This document shows positions 52,349 to 60,917 of a DNA stretch of 64,000 nt, piece by piece. Position 1 is the stretch's first letter. Each line of letters starts with the position of its first letter. The notes under the pieces are model-generated. The model saw nothing but the letters and a program-made list of their open reading frames with translations. It made no database searches and was not told the DNA's origin. The position numbers were made by a program, and so were the translations under genes. Source of the stretch: CAHJXG01 sp965277495 (GTDB lineage: Bacteria > Pseudomonadota > Alphaproteobacteria > Acetobacterales > Acetobacteraceae); contig OZ255824.1 in the NCBI GenBank assembly GCA_965277495.1, positions 1,302,001-1,366,000 on the forward strand. Direction: 5' to 3'.

Positions 52349-52948
52349 TTAAGCCCGGCGCAGCATGAACAGCGCCTGCTCGCCAAACAGGTTCGCCAAT
52401 CCCGGAAACCGCCGCCACGGCGCTTGGCGGCCCTCGTCGTCCACCGCCAGCCAGCGCTCCACCACGTAGCCCTCCTGCGCGCACAGCGCGAAAAAGTCGC
52501 GGATCGTGCAGGGATGGATGTTCGGCGTCTCATACCAGGGCCGGTCCCAGGTGGCGGTCATCGGCATGCGCCCGGACCGCAGGAGCTGCCAGCGCACCTG
52601 CCAGTGGCCGAAGTTCGGAAAGCTGACCAGCGCGCGGGTGCCGATGCGCAGCATTTGGCGCAGCACCTCCTGCGGGCGCTCCACCGCCTGCAGGGTGCGG
52701 GACAAGACGACGTAGTCGAACAGCGCGTCTGGATAATGCCTCAGGTCGCTGTCGGCGTCGCCATGCATCACCGGCAGGCCGTGCGCCACGGCGCGGGTGA
52801 CCTCGGCCATGTCGATCTCGATGCCGCGCGCATCGCAGCGCCGGGTGCGGAACAGGTATTCGATCAACGTGCCGTCGCCGCTGCCGATATCCAACACGCG
52901 GGAGCCGGGGTCGATCATCTCCGACATCAAACGCAGGTCGAACCGCAT
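52349..52948 (-). CDS. metW: MetW, methionine biosynthesis protein
   Basis: The 199-residue product is a SAM-methyltransferase-fold protein with RVLDIGSGDGTLIEYL, a Gly-rich SAM loop. MetW acts with MetX in homoserine acetylation in many proteobacteria. The ATG at 52948 was preferred because the family begins with a short MR-DL motif; a TTG at 53017 overlapping the metX stop would add poorly conserved residues. Same strand and directly downstream of metX, so operonic. Confidence 0.92.
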   Translation of the reverse strand: MRFDLRLMSEMIDPGSRVLDIGSGDGTLIEYLFRTRRCDARGIEIDMAEVTRAVAHGLPVMHGDADSDLRHYPDALFDYVVLSRTLQAVERPQEVLRQMLRIGTRALVSFPNFGHWQVRWQLLRSGRMPMTATWDRPWYETPNIHPCTIRDFFALCAQEGYVVERWLAVDDEGRQAPWRRFPGLANLFGEQALFMLRRA

Positions 52949-53013
52949 GTTGGGCGGGTTCGGCCGGCCCGAAGGTGGCGGATGCGGGCTCGCGCGAAGT
53001 CTTGCGAGCGGGC

Positions 53014-54210
53014 TCAAATCCCAGCGTGCTCCGCGCAGCCGGACAGGAAGCCGGACAGGGTGCGATGGAAGTCAGGCTCGTCGAGCAGGAACGCGTCGTG
53101 GCCCTTGTCGCTGCCGATCTCGACGAAGCTGACGTTGGCGCCGGCGCGGTTCAATGCCCGGGCGATGGCGCGGGACTGGGCCGTGGGGAACAGCCAGTCG
53201 CTGTCGAAGCTGACAATGCAAAACCGGGTGGCGATGCCGCGGAACGCCGCAGCGAGGTCGCCGTCGTGATCGGCGGCAAGGTCGAAATAGTCCATGGCGC
53301 GGGTGATGGTCAGGTAGCTGTTGGCATCGAAGCGGTCGACGAAGGTGCTGCCCTGGTGGCGCAGGTAGCTCTCGACCTCGAACATGTCGCCGAACAGCGT
53401 GGAGGAACCGCTGGCCGGAGTCTGCAGCCGGCGTCCGAACTTGCGGGTCAGCGCCTGCTCGCTCATGTAGGTGATGTGCGCCGCCATGCGCGCCACCGCC
53501 AAGCCACGTGCGGGGATTTGGCCGTGGCGCCAATACTCCCCGCCGGCCCAATTGGGGTCGGCGAAGATGGCCTGGCGCCCGACCTCGTGGAAGGCGATGT
53601 TCTGTGCCGAATGGAACGCGGCGGTGGCGACCGGCACGGCGGCGAACACCATGCCGGGGAACGTCGCGGCCCATTCCAGCACCTGCATGCCGCCCATGGA
53701 CCCGCCGACGGCCGCGAACAGCCGCGGGATGCCCAGATGGTCGATCAGCAGGCGCTGGGCGCGGACCATGTCGCGGATGGTGACGGGCGGGAAATCCGTG
53801 CCCCAGGGCGCCGCCCCCTGCGCATCGCCGCGCGGGCTGCGCGGCCCGGTGCTGCCCATGCAGCCGCCCAGCACGTTGGCGCAGATGATGAAGAAGCGGT
53901 CGGTGTCGACGGAGCCGCCGGGTCCGACGACTTGGTTCCACCATCCGGGCTTGCCGGTTCCCGGATGCGGCTCCGCAACGTATTGATCGCCGGTCAGCGC
54001 GTGGCAGACCAAGATGGCATTCGACCGCGCGGCGTTCAGCGCGCCATAGGTGCGGTAGGCGACGGTGACGGAGGGCAGCGCCACCCCGCAGTCGAGCATG
54101 AAGCCGCCGTCGAACGTCAGGGATTGGTGGGCGTCGCGGGACGTGATCTCCGGATGATCCATGATGTGCGCTGCATAGGCCGCGCGGCCCCGCTGGGCAA
54201 CATCGCCCAT
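53014..54210 (-). CDS. metX: Homoserine O-acetyltransferase
   Basis: The enzyme makes O-acetylhomoserine from homoserine and acetyl-CoA, the first committed step to methionine. The alpha/beta-hydrolase triad is visible: Ser in GGSMGGMQ, Asp in SFDSDWLFP and His in DKGHDAFL. The start at 54210 gives 398 residues; ATG 54162 is possible. metW follows on the same strand. No SAM riboswitch was recognisable in the gap towards the divergent chorismate mutase gene. Confidence 0.95.
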   Translation of the reverse strand: MGDVAQRGRAAYAAHIMDHPEITSRDAHQSLTFDGGFMLDCGVALPSVTVAYRTYGALNAARSNAILVCHALTGDQYVAEPHPGTGKPGWWNQVVGPGGSVDTDRFFIICANVLGGCMGSTGPRSPRGDAQGAAPWGTDFPPVTIRDMVRAQRLLIDHLGIPRLFAAVGGSMGGMQVLEWAATFPGMVFAAVPVATAAFHSAQNIAFHEVGRQAIFADPNWAGGEYWRHGQIPARGLAVARMAAHITYMSEQALTRKFGRRLQTPASGSSTLFGDMFEVESYLRHQGSTFVDRFDANSYLTITRAMDYFDLAADHDGDLAAAFRGIATRFCIVSFDSDWLFPTAQSRAIARALNRAGANVSFVEIGSDKGHDAFLLDEPDFHRTLSGFLSGCAEHAGI

Positions 54211-54241
54211 CGAGCTTTCGACAGCCGCGCTTGCCCCAACC

Positions 54242-54270
54242 TTGCAATCATCGGGTTTGCAGGCTGTAAC
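54242..54270 (+). promoter_or_regulatory. Candidate sigma-70 promoter for chorismate mutase operon
   Basis: TTGCAA at 54242-54247 and TGTAAC at 54265-54270 are separated by 17 bases, in the divergent gap between metX and the aromatic amino acid genes. The transcript would start about 30 bases before ATG 54309. Visual match only. Confidence 0.35.
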
Positions 54271-54308
54271 ACTCCCGCGACGTGCTCCCGCCCCAACCTC
54301 CAACCCGC

Positions 54309-55211
54309 ATGAGACCCACGACTGCGATGTCCAGTCCGTCCCCGATCCTGCATCCGCCTACGCCGGACGCTGCGCCCGACCTGCTGTCGCTGCGGGCAGA
54401 GCTGGACCGGGTGGACGACACGCTGCACGACGCGCTGATGCGCCGGGCCGCGGTGGTGCAGCAGGTCGCGGCGCTGCGGGTGAAGGGCGCCGTGCCGCTG
54501 CGGCCCGGGCGGGAGGCTGCGATCATCCGCCGCCTGCTCGCCGGGCATAGCGGCGCAATGCCGGCCTTGGGCATCGTGCGTATCTGGCGGGAGTTGCTGG
54601 CGGCGACCACGGCGCAGCAGCGGCCCGTGCTGGTCTCGGTATGCCAGGCCGATGGCGACGCCGCCTATGTTGCCGTCGCGCGCGAGCATTTCGGCGCATT
54701 GACGCCGCTGCGGGCGCATTCCAGCCCAGCGCAGGCGATCGGCGAGGTAAGCGCCGGGGTCGCGGCCGTCGCAGTGTTGCCGATGCCGGCCGAGGACGAG
54801 GCGCGGGCCGCGGCATGGTGGACCGCGCTGCTGCATACCGGCGACCCGCGCATCCATATCGTGGGCCGGCTGCCGTTCTGGGCGCCCCGGCCCGAGGGCT
54901 CGCCCAAGGTGCAGGCGCTGTTCCTAAGCGGCGCCGCTCCGGATCCGAGCGGGCGGGACCGATCCCTGTTGGGCTTGGAACTGCCATCGGAGGTCGATCG
55001 CGCGCGGCTTGCCACCGCCGTGGGCGCGGCTGGGTTCCAGGTTGGGATGACGATCCTGCGGCGGGACGCTGGCGCTCCGGTGGCGCATGCGCTGGTGGAT
55101 GTCGATGGCTTCGTTGGCGACGACGATGGACGGCTGGCGGCGTTGCGTCCGGTGTTGCGCCCGCCTGTGGTGTTGGGCGCCTACGCTGTGCCGCTGAGCG
55201 GAGAAGGATGA
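54309..55211 (+). CDS. Chorismate mutase fused to degenerate prephenate dehydratase/ACT domain
   Basis: The N-terminal part (about 20-100) is an AroQ-type chorismate mutase helix set (SLRAELDRVDDTLHDALMRRAA and an Arg/Lys-rich RPGREAAIIRRLL). The remaining 190 residues follow the outline of the P-protein: a dehydratase-like half, then an ACT-like regulatory region (RSLLGLELPSEVDRARLATA). The catalytic TRF motif of prephenate dehydratase appears as VQA before LFLSG, so dehydratase activity is probably lost. It is the first gene of an operon with a hisC-type aminotransferase and a prephenate dehydrogenase, which suits a branch to tyrosine. Start alternatives are GTG 54282 and ATG 54327. Confidence 0.8.
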   Translation: MRPTTAMSSPSPILHPPTPDAAPDLLSLRAELDRVDDTLHDALMRRAAVVQQVAALRVKGAVPLRPGREAAIIRRLLAGHSGAMPALGIVRIWRELLAATTAQQRPVLVSVCQADGDAAYVAVAREHFGALTPLRAHSSPAQAIGEVSAGVAAVAVLPMPAEDEARAAAWWTALLHTGDPRIHIVGRLPFWAPRPEGSPKVQALFLSGAAPDPSGRDRSLLGLELPSEVDRARLATAVGAAGFQVGMTILRRDAGAPVAHALVDVDGFVGDDDGRLAALRPVLRPPVVLGAYAVPLSGEG

Positions 55212-56308
55212 TGGGCCCGCAACCACGCCCGGGAATTTTGGGCATCGCCCCCTATGTCGGCGGCGAGAGCAAGGTGGCCGGGCAGAACCGGACGGTGAAG
55301 CTGTCGTCGAACGAGGGCGCGTTCGGCGTGCCGCCCGGCGCCCGCGCGGCCTATGCCAAAATGGAGCATGAGCTGCACCGCTATCCCGATGGCGCCGCGC
55401 AGGAGCTGCGCTGTGCCATCGGCGCGCGCTTTGGGCTCGATCCCGCGCAGATCGTTTGCGGCGCCGGGTCGGACGACCTGATCTATCAGCTATGCCTCGC
55501 CTATGGCGGCCCCGGCGCCGAGCTGATCATGAGCCGCCACGGCTTCAGCATCTACGAGATCGCCGGGGCGTATGCCGGCTGCCGTATCGTGAAAACACCG
55601 GAGCGGCAGTTGACCGCCGACGTCGACGCGATGCTTGCGGCGGTGTCGCCCGCCACCCGGCTCGTGTTCCTGGCCAACCCGAACAACCCGACCGGCAGCA
55701 TGCTGCCGCAGCCGGAGGTCGAGCGGCTGCGGGCCGGCCTGCCGCCCGACGTGCTGCTGGTGCTGGACGCTGCCTATGCCGAATATGTCGACCGCCCGGA
55801 CTTCGACCCCGGCATGCGGCTGGTGGACGCCGGCGACAACACGGTGATGACGCGCACCTTCAGCAAGATCTTCGGCATGGGCGGCCTGCGGCTGGGCTGG
55901 TGCTATGCGCCGCCGGCGGTCGTCGACGTGCTGAACCGGGTGCGCAGCCCGTTCAACGTCAGCCTGGCGGCGCAGGCGGCGGGGATCGCCGCACTGGCCG
56001 AGCCCGGCTGGATCGAGGCCGGGCGGGCGCACAACACGAAATACCGCGCCTGGCTTGCGGCCGAGCTGGAGCGCGCCGGCATCCGCGCCTGGCTCAGCGA
56101 AGCCAATTTCATCCTGGCCGATTTCGCCATGCCGGAGCAGGCGGACGCGGCCAATGCGGCGTTGAAACGGCGCGGCGTGATCGTGCGGGCGGTGGGCGGC
56201 TACGGCCTGCCGCATTGCCTGCGCATCACCATCGGCACCGCCGAGGAATGCGCCCTGGTGGCCGACATCCTGGCGGAATTCATGGCGCACCATCCGGCGC
56301 ATGCCTGA
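55208..56308 (+). CDS. hisC: Histidinol-phosphate/aromatic aminotransferase
   Basis: The 366-residue PLP enzyme is of aminotransferase class I/II, HisC type. LSSNEGAFG, NPNNPTGS, LDAAYAEYV and the PLP lysine in FSKIFGMGGLRLGW are conserved. Next to a chorismate mutase and a TyrA-type dehydrogenase it is likely to serve tyrosine and phenylalanine transamination as well as or instead of histidine. Its ATG overlaps the preceding stop (ATGA) and its end overlaps tyrA by 8 bases. Confidence 0.92.
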   Translation: MMGPQPRPGILGIAPYVGGESKVAGQNRTVKLSSNEGAFGVPPGARAAYAKMEHELHRYPDGAAQELRCAIGARFGLDPAQIVCGAGSDDLIYQLCLAYGGPGAELIMSRHGFSIYEIAGAYAGCRIVKTPERQLTADVDAMLAAVSPATRLVFLANPNNPTGSMLPQPEVERLRAGLPPDVLLVLDAAYAEYVDRPDFDPGMRLVDAGDNTVMTRTFSKIFGMGGLRLGWCYAPPAVVDVLNRVRSPFNVSLAAQAAGIAALAEPGWIEAGRAHNTKYRAWLAAELERAGIRAWLSEANFILADFAMPEQADAANAALKRRGVIVRAVGGYGLPHCLRITIGTAEECALVADILAEFMAHHPAHA

Positions 56309-57227
56309 TTTCGCAACGCCGCCGCCCGGCCCGGTGTTCCAGCGGCTCACGCTGATCGGCATCGGCCTGATCGGCAGCTCCATCGCGCGCATTGCCCGGG
56401 AGCGCGGCGACCTGGCGGCCGAAGTCGTCGTGACCGACAGCAGCCCCGCGGTGCTGGAGCGGGTCGCGGCGCTGGGCTTTGCCGACCGGATCGAAGCGGA
56501 TGCGGCTCGCGCCGTGGTTGGGGCCGATTGCGTGATGCTGTGCGCCCCCGTCGGCGCCTATGCCGCCATCGCCGCCGCCATTGCGCCGCATTTGGCACCC
56601 GGCGCCATCGTGACGGACGTGGGCAGCACCAAGGTCTCGGTCATCCGCGATGTCGGGCCGCTGTTGCCGGCCAATGTGCAGTTCGTCCCGGCGCATCCGT
56701 TGGCCGGCACCGAGTATTCCGGCCCCGATGCCGGGTTCACCACGCTGTTCCAGGGGCGCTGGTGCCTGCTGACCCCGCCGGAGGGCACCGCCCCTGCCGC
56801 GTCCGAACGCGTGGCGGAGCTTTGGCGGCGCGCTGGCAGCATGGTCGAGACGATGGACGCCGCGCACCACGACCGCGTGCTGGCGATCGTGAGCCACCTA
56901 CCGCACTTGATCGCGTTCACCATCTGCGGCACCGCGGACGATCTGGCGACCGAAAGCGGCGCGCTCGAGGCGAGCCGGTCGGAGGTGCTGAAATTCGCCG
57001 CGACCGGATTCCGCGACTTCACCCGCATCGCCGCCAGCGACCCGGTGATGTGGCGCGACGTGTTCCTGAACAACCGGGACGCGCTGCTGGAGATGCTGGC
57101 CCGGTTCACCGAGGACGCGCAGGCGATGGCGCGGGCGGTGCGCTGGGGCGACGCGGCCTATATCGAGGACCGCATCGGCCGCGGCCGCAAGATCCGCCAA
57201 GGGCTGATCGACTTGAAGCAGGCATGA
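56301..57227 (+). CDS. tyrC: Prephenate/arogenate dehydrogenase family protein
   Basis: The 308-residue NAD(P)-dependent enzyme has GIGLIGSSIARIAR (Rossmann loop), DVGSTKVSV, the HPLAGTEYSGPDAG block with catalytic His and the LIGLSHLPH-like SHLPHLIAF segment. It decarboxylates prephenate or arogenate on the way to tyrosine. No mutase or ACT domain is attached, consistent with the cyclohexadienyl dehydrogenase (TyrC) type; the symbol is a best fit. It overlaps the genes on both sides. Confidence 0.9.
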   Translation: MPDFATPPPGPVFQRLTLIGIGLIGSSIARIARERGDLAAEVVVTDSSPAVLERVAALGFADRIEADAARAVVGADCVMLCAPVGAYAAIAAAIAPHLAPGAIVTDVGSTKVSVIRDVGPLLPANVQFVPAHPLAGTEYSGPDAGFTTLFQGRWCLLTPPEGTAPAASERVAELWRRAGSMVETMDAAHHDRVLAIVSHLPHLIAFTICGTADDLATESGALEASRSEVLKFAATGFRDFTRIAASDPVMWRDVFLNNRDALLEMLARFTEDAQAMARAVRWGDAAYIEDRIGRGRKIRQGLIDLKQA

Positions 57228-57835
57228 GTCCGGGCCTGGCGTCGCTATGGGACTGGCGGCGGCAGGTTGCCGAGCTTTATGCCGACGTGCGGCGGGAGCC
57301 TGATCCACAGCGCGCCTGGCTGCATTGGCGGCGCGGGCGGGATGGGCTGTTCCGCGATCATGCGCAGACCCCCATCGAACCGGACGCTGGGTTCGCCGGG
57401 CTCGGATTTTTCCCCTACGATCCCGCGTTGCGGTTTCACGTCGACCTCCGGCCCCTTGCCGATACCCGTGAGGAAACGTTCATGGCGGGCGCCGACGGCG
57501 AGCTGCGCATGCGGGCGTTCGCGCGCAGCGGCGGGCTGCAGGATGCGTTGGGCGGCGAGCTGACGCTCTATTGGCTGTTGGGCTATGGCGGCGGCGTGTT
57601 CCTGCCGTTCGCAGACGCCACCAGCGGACGCGAGACCTACGGCGCCGGGCGTTACCTGCTGGACACCATAAAAAGCGCCGACCTCGGGACGGCTGCGGAT
57701 GGGCGGGTGGTGCTGGATTTCAACTTCTCCTACAACCCGTCCTGCGCCTACTCGGCGCGCTATGTCTGCCCGCTGGCGCCGTCCGCGAACCGGTTGCCGG
57801 CGGCGATCAGGGCGGGAGAGCGCACGCCGGCTTGA
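57224..57835 (+). CDS. DUF1684 domain protein
   Basis: The ATG at 57224 overlaps the tyrA-type stop (ATGA). The 203-residue product carries the DUF1684 outline, with DFNFSYNPSCAYSARYVCPLAP near its end, a Cys-bearing segment conserved in the family. Function unknown. Being coupled to the aromatic operon is curious but may be accidental. Its last 29 bases overlap the convergent MATE gene. Confidence 0.87.
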   Translation: MSPGLASLWDWRRQVAELYADVRREPDPQRAWLHWRRGRDGLFRDHAQTPIEPDAGFAGLGFFPYDPALRFHVDLRPLADTREETFMAGADGELRMRAFARSGGLQDALGGELTLYWLLGYGGGVFLPFADATSGRETYGAGRYLLDTIKSADLGTAADGRVVLDFNFSYNPSCAYSARYVCPLAPSANRLPAAIRAGERTPA

Positions 57836-59198
57836 GGCGGCTGCGCTGCATGAACCGCAGTGTCAGCAGGACGGCCACGACCATCAGGCTGGCGGCCAGG
57901 CCCCACCACGCGCCGGCAGCGCCCCAGCCGGCCCGCGTCGTCAACAGCCAGGCAGCGGGGAAGCCCACGCCCCAGTAGCCCACGGCCGCCAACACGAATG
58001 GCGCGCGGGTGTCGCCCAGCCCGCGCAGCGCTCCGCTCGCCACGGATTGCACGCCGTCCGCGACCTGGAACACGACGGCGACGCTGACCAGGCCGAGGGC
58101 AATGGCGATCGTCGGGCCGTTGGCCGGCAGCGCCGGGTCGAGATACAGGCCCACGACCGCGCCCGGCGCCAGCAGCAACAGCAGCGCCGACGCGCCCTCG
58201 AACGCCGCGCCCAGGCCGATCGCCACCAGCCCGGCTCGGCGCGCGCCCGCTGCGTCGCCCGCGCCGATCCGATGGCCAACCCGGACGTTGGCGGCCTGGG
58301 CGATGGCCAGCGGGACCATGAACGACACCGACACGATGCTCAGCGCCACCTGCTGCGCCGCCAGCGGGACGGGACCCTGCAGGCCGATCAGCAGCCCGAT
58401 GGCGAGGAACAGCCCGGCCTCCACCGCGAAGGTGGCCCCGACCGGCGCGCCCAGCCGCAGCATGGCGCCGATCACGCCGAGGCGCGGACGGCGCCATGCC
58501 ACGTAGCGCCGCAGCGCCGGACGTCCATGCACCAGTATCAGCAGGATCGCTGCCGCGGCCGAGACTGCGGCGACCTCGGCCAGCGCCGGGCCGCGCAGGC
58601 CCAATGCTGGCAAGCCCCATGCGCCATGGATCAGGCCGTAGCACAGCAGCCCGTTGGCCAGGCTGGTTGCGAGCGAGACCCAGAGGATCATGCCGCCCTG
58701 CCCGATGGCCGGGAGGAAAGCGCGCATCAGGCCAATCGCCAGCAGTGCCCCGGGCGTGCCCCAGCGCAGCGCGTCCATGTAGATGCCGGCGTCGCGCGCC
58801 ACCGCCAGAGGCTCGCCAGCGGCCAGCAGCAACGGCTCGGTGGCGCTGAACAGCGCGAAGGCCGGGATGACCAGAAGCAGGGTAAGCAGCGTGCCGGTCC
58901 AGTACAGGCCCGGCACCTGGGTGTCGCGCCGGACTCCGCGAGCCTGCGAGACCAGGACGCTGACGGACGTCAGCACGCCCTGCATGACGACGGCCACGGT
59001 GATGAACAGGCTGTTCGCCAGCCCGCCCGCCGCCAGCGCGTCGCCGCCCAGGGTGCCGAGCAACACGGTGTCGGTGACGCCCATCGCCATCTGCGCCAGT
59101 TGCGCGACTGCCAACGGGCCGGCCAGGCGCATCGTCTCGATGGCGTGACGGGCGACGCCCTGGGCGCGCGCGGGAGGCAGGCGGCCGGTGCCGTCCAA
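57807..59198 (-). CDS. MATE family efflux transporter
   Basis: The 463-residue protein has 12 hydrophobic helices in two similar halves and the MATE N-terminal block AGPLAVAQLAQMAMGVTDT. It exports cationic drugs or metabolites in exchange for Na+ or H+. A TTG at 59198 is supported by AAGGA nine bases upstream; ATG 59132 is the alternative. It converges with the DUF1684 gene. Confidence 0.93.
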   Translation of the reverse strand: MDGTGRLPPARAQGVARHAIETMRLAGPLAVAQLAQMAMGVTDTVLLGTLGGDALAAGGLANSLFITVAVVMQGVLTSVSVLVSQARGVRRDTQVPGLYWTGTLLTLLLVIPAFALFSATEPLLLAAGEPLAVARDAGIYMDALRWGTPGALLAIGLMRAFLPAIGQGGMILWVSLATSLANGLLCYGLIHGAWGLPALGLRGPALAEVAAVSAAAAILLILVHGRPALRRYVAWRRPRLGVIGAMLRLGAPVGATFAVEAGLFLAIGLLIGLQGPVPLAAQQVALSIVSVSFMVPLAIAQAANVRVGHRIGAGDAAGARRAGLVAIGLGAAFEGASALLLLLAPGAVVGLYLDPALPANGPTIAIALGLVSVAVVFQVADGVQSVASGALRGLGDTRAPFVLAAVGYWGVGFPAAWLLTTRAGWGAAGAWWGLAASLMVVAVLLTLRFMQRSRLKPACALPP

Positions 59199-59267
59199 AA
59201 CGAGGTTTCCTTGCAGGGTTGCCCTGATGCGGGCGGTTTCGCGCCTTATAGGAGCGCGCCGGATATA

Positions 59268-59741
59268 CTACCAGAATAAGGTGCCGGGTCCGCCTTTGAA
59301 CGGGCCGATCAGCTCCGAGGTGATCCAGCCGCCATAGAAGCCGCCGTCCTGCGGCACGACCCGCTCGTCATCGACGAAGCAGGCGTCCATCGCGCCGGCA
59401 TAGACGGCCACGTGGCCGCGGATGGCAGCGAAGGCCGGTGAAGGGTCGGGGTAGCCCCAGGCAGCATCGGCGGCGACCCGGGCGCCCGCGTGGACGCTGT
59501 AGTAGCGGGCCGACCCTTTCCACTCGCAAAAGCTGGTGCGCGCGGTTGGAACGAGAGCGCCGGGGGTGAAGGCGGCGACCGGCAGATAGAAGCTGGGGGG
59601 ATGGAAGGTTTCCAGCACGCGCCAGGCGGCGTCGGTATCGAGGATGGCCTGGCCGGCGAACACGATCCGCACCCGGCGGCGCGCGGGCTCGAGCCGTGGC
59701 GGGCGGGGATACTCGGCGACGGCTTCCTTGATGCGCTGCAA
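59268..59741 (-). CDS. DUF427 domain protein
   Basis: The 157-residue protein matches DUF427: RVRIVFAGQAILDTDAAW, then FCEWKGSARYYSV, then AWGYPDPSPAFAAIRGHVAVY. The fold is a small beta barrel of unknown activity. It is divergent from the MetX-like hydrolase at 59826, sharing an 84-base gap, and is 69 bases upstream of the MATE gene on the same strand. Confidence 0.92.
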   Translation of the reverse strand: MQRIKEAVAEYPRPPRLEPARRRVRIVFAGQAILDTDAAWRVLETFHPPSFYLPVAAFTPGALVPTARTSFCEWKGSARYYSVHAGARVAADAAWGYPDPSPAFAAIRGHVAVYAGAMDACFVDDERVVPQDGGFYGGWITSELIGPFKGGPGTLFW

Positions 59742-59825
59742 CGGTTGGCTCCTTGCGGTCAGCCCGGGATATCGCGCGGTTCGCCGGGGTTGCTAGGCCG
59801 ATGGGCGCCGCATAGCGTGGCCGGC

Positions 59826-60839
59826 ATGGATTGGCCCCAAGCGAGCGGCATTTTCGATCTGGGCGACCTGGCGCTGCAATCCGGCGAGACGCTGCCGGGC
59901 GCGCGGCTGAGTTGGAAGGCGCATGGCACGCTGTCGCCGGCGCGGGACAATGTGGTGGTCTATCCCACGAGTTATGGCGCGCAGCACCCGGAAATCGAAT
60001 GGCTGATCGGCCCCGACGGCGTGCTGGACCCTGCCCAATGGTTCATCGTCATCCCCGACCAGTTCGGCGGCGGGCTGTCGTCCTCGCCGTCCAACACGCC
60101 CGATTACCCGGCGCTGGTGACGGCATGGGACAACGTGCAGGCGCAATCCCGCTTGCTGCAGGAGTTGTGGGGCATCGAGCGGCTGGCCTGCGCGTATGGC
60201 TGGTCGATGGGGGCGATCCAGGCCTACCATTGGGCGGCGGCATTCCCGGACCGCGTCGACCGCATCGTGGTGAACTGCGGCAGCGCGCGGACGGCGGTGC
60301 ACAACAAGGTGTTCCTCGCCGGGCTGATGGCGGTGCTGGAGGCGGCGCCCGAACACCGTGGCGGCGGGCGTTTCAGCGCCGAGCCGCGGGCGGCGATGCG
60401 CGCATTTGCCCGCATCTACGCCGGCTGGGCGCTGAGCCAGGACTTTTACCGCACCGGCCTGCATCTGTCGGCGCTGGGCGCGCCCGACCTGGAGACGTTC
60501 CTGGTCGAGGGCTGGGAGCGCCGGTATGACAACAAGCACGCGGCCAACCTTTATGCGCAGCTCCAGACCTGGAGCGCCGCCGACATCAGCGGCAATGCGC
60601 TGTATGGCGGCGACTTGCCGCGCGCCTTGGCGGCGATCCGCGCGCGGGTGCTGCTGATGCCGGGCGAAACCGACCTGTATTTCCGCGTCGCCGACAACGT
60701 GGCGGAGCTGCCGCATCTGGCGCATGCCGAGCTGCGCCCGATCCCGAGCATTTGGGGCCACCGCGCCGGCAACCCGGTGCAGCATCCGCCCGACCAGGCG
60801 TTCCTGCGCGACGCCGTGCGGGCTTGGCTGGCAGGGTAG
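59826..60839 (+). CDS. MetX-like alpha/beta hydrolase
   Basis: From the ATG at 59826 the product is 337 residues with the MetX-type hydrolase fold: Ser in GWSMGAIQAYHW, Asp in MPGETDLYF, His in WGHRAGNP, in the right order for a catalytic triad. It is related to but distinct from metX at 53014, so it is probably a different acyltransferase or esterase. It stands alone before the sugar importer genes. Confidence 0.85.
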   Translation: MDWPQASGIFDLGDLALQSGETLPGARLSWKAHGTLSPARDNVVVYPTSYGAQHPEIEWLIGPDGVLDPAQWFIVIPDQFGGGLSSSPSNTPDYPALVTAWDNVQAQSRLLQELWGIERLACAYGWSMGAIQAYHWAAAFPDRVDRIVVNCGSARTAVHNKVFLAGLMAVLEAAPEHRGGGRFSAEPRAAMRAFARIYAGWALSQDFYRTGLHLSALGAPDLETFLVEGWERRYDNKHAANLYAQLQTWSAADISGNALYGGDLPRALAAIRARVLLMPGETDLYFRVADNVAELPHLAHAELRPIPSIWGHRAGNPVQHPPDQAFLRDAVRAWLAG

Positions 60840-60917
60840 CCGATAAAACCGAATTAGCAGTTGATCTTCCGCCCGAAAGCCAACAGCGTGAGTGCAACGC
60901 TATGGGAGGAACCAATA

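Noticed and set aside
54211..54308. Looked for a SAM riboswitch before metX
   Set aside because: The gap is short and contains no SAM-II-like core sequence or pseudoknot pattern that I could see.
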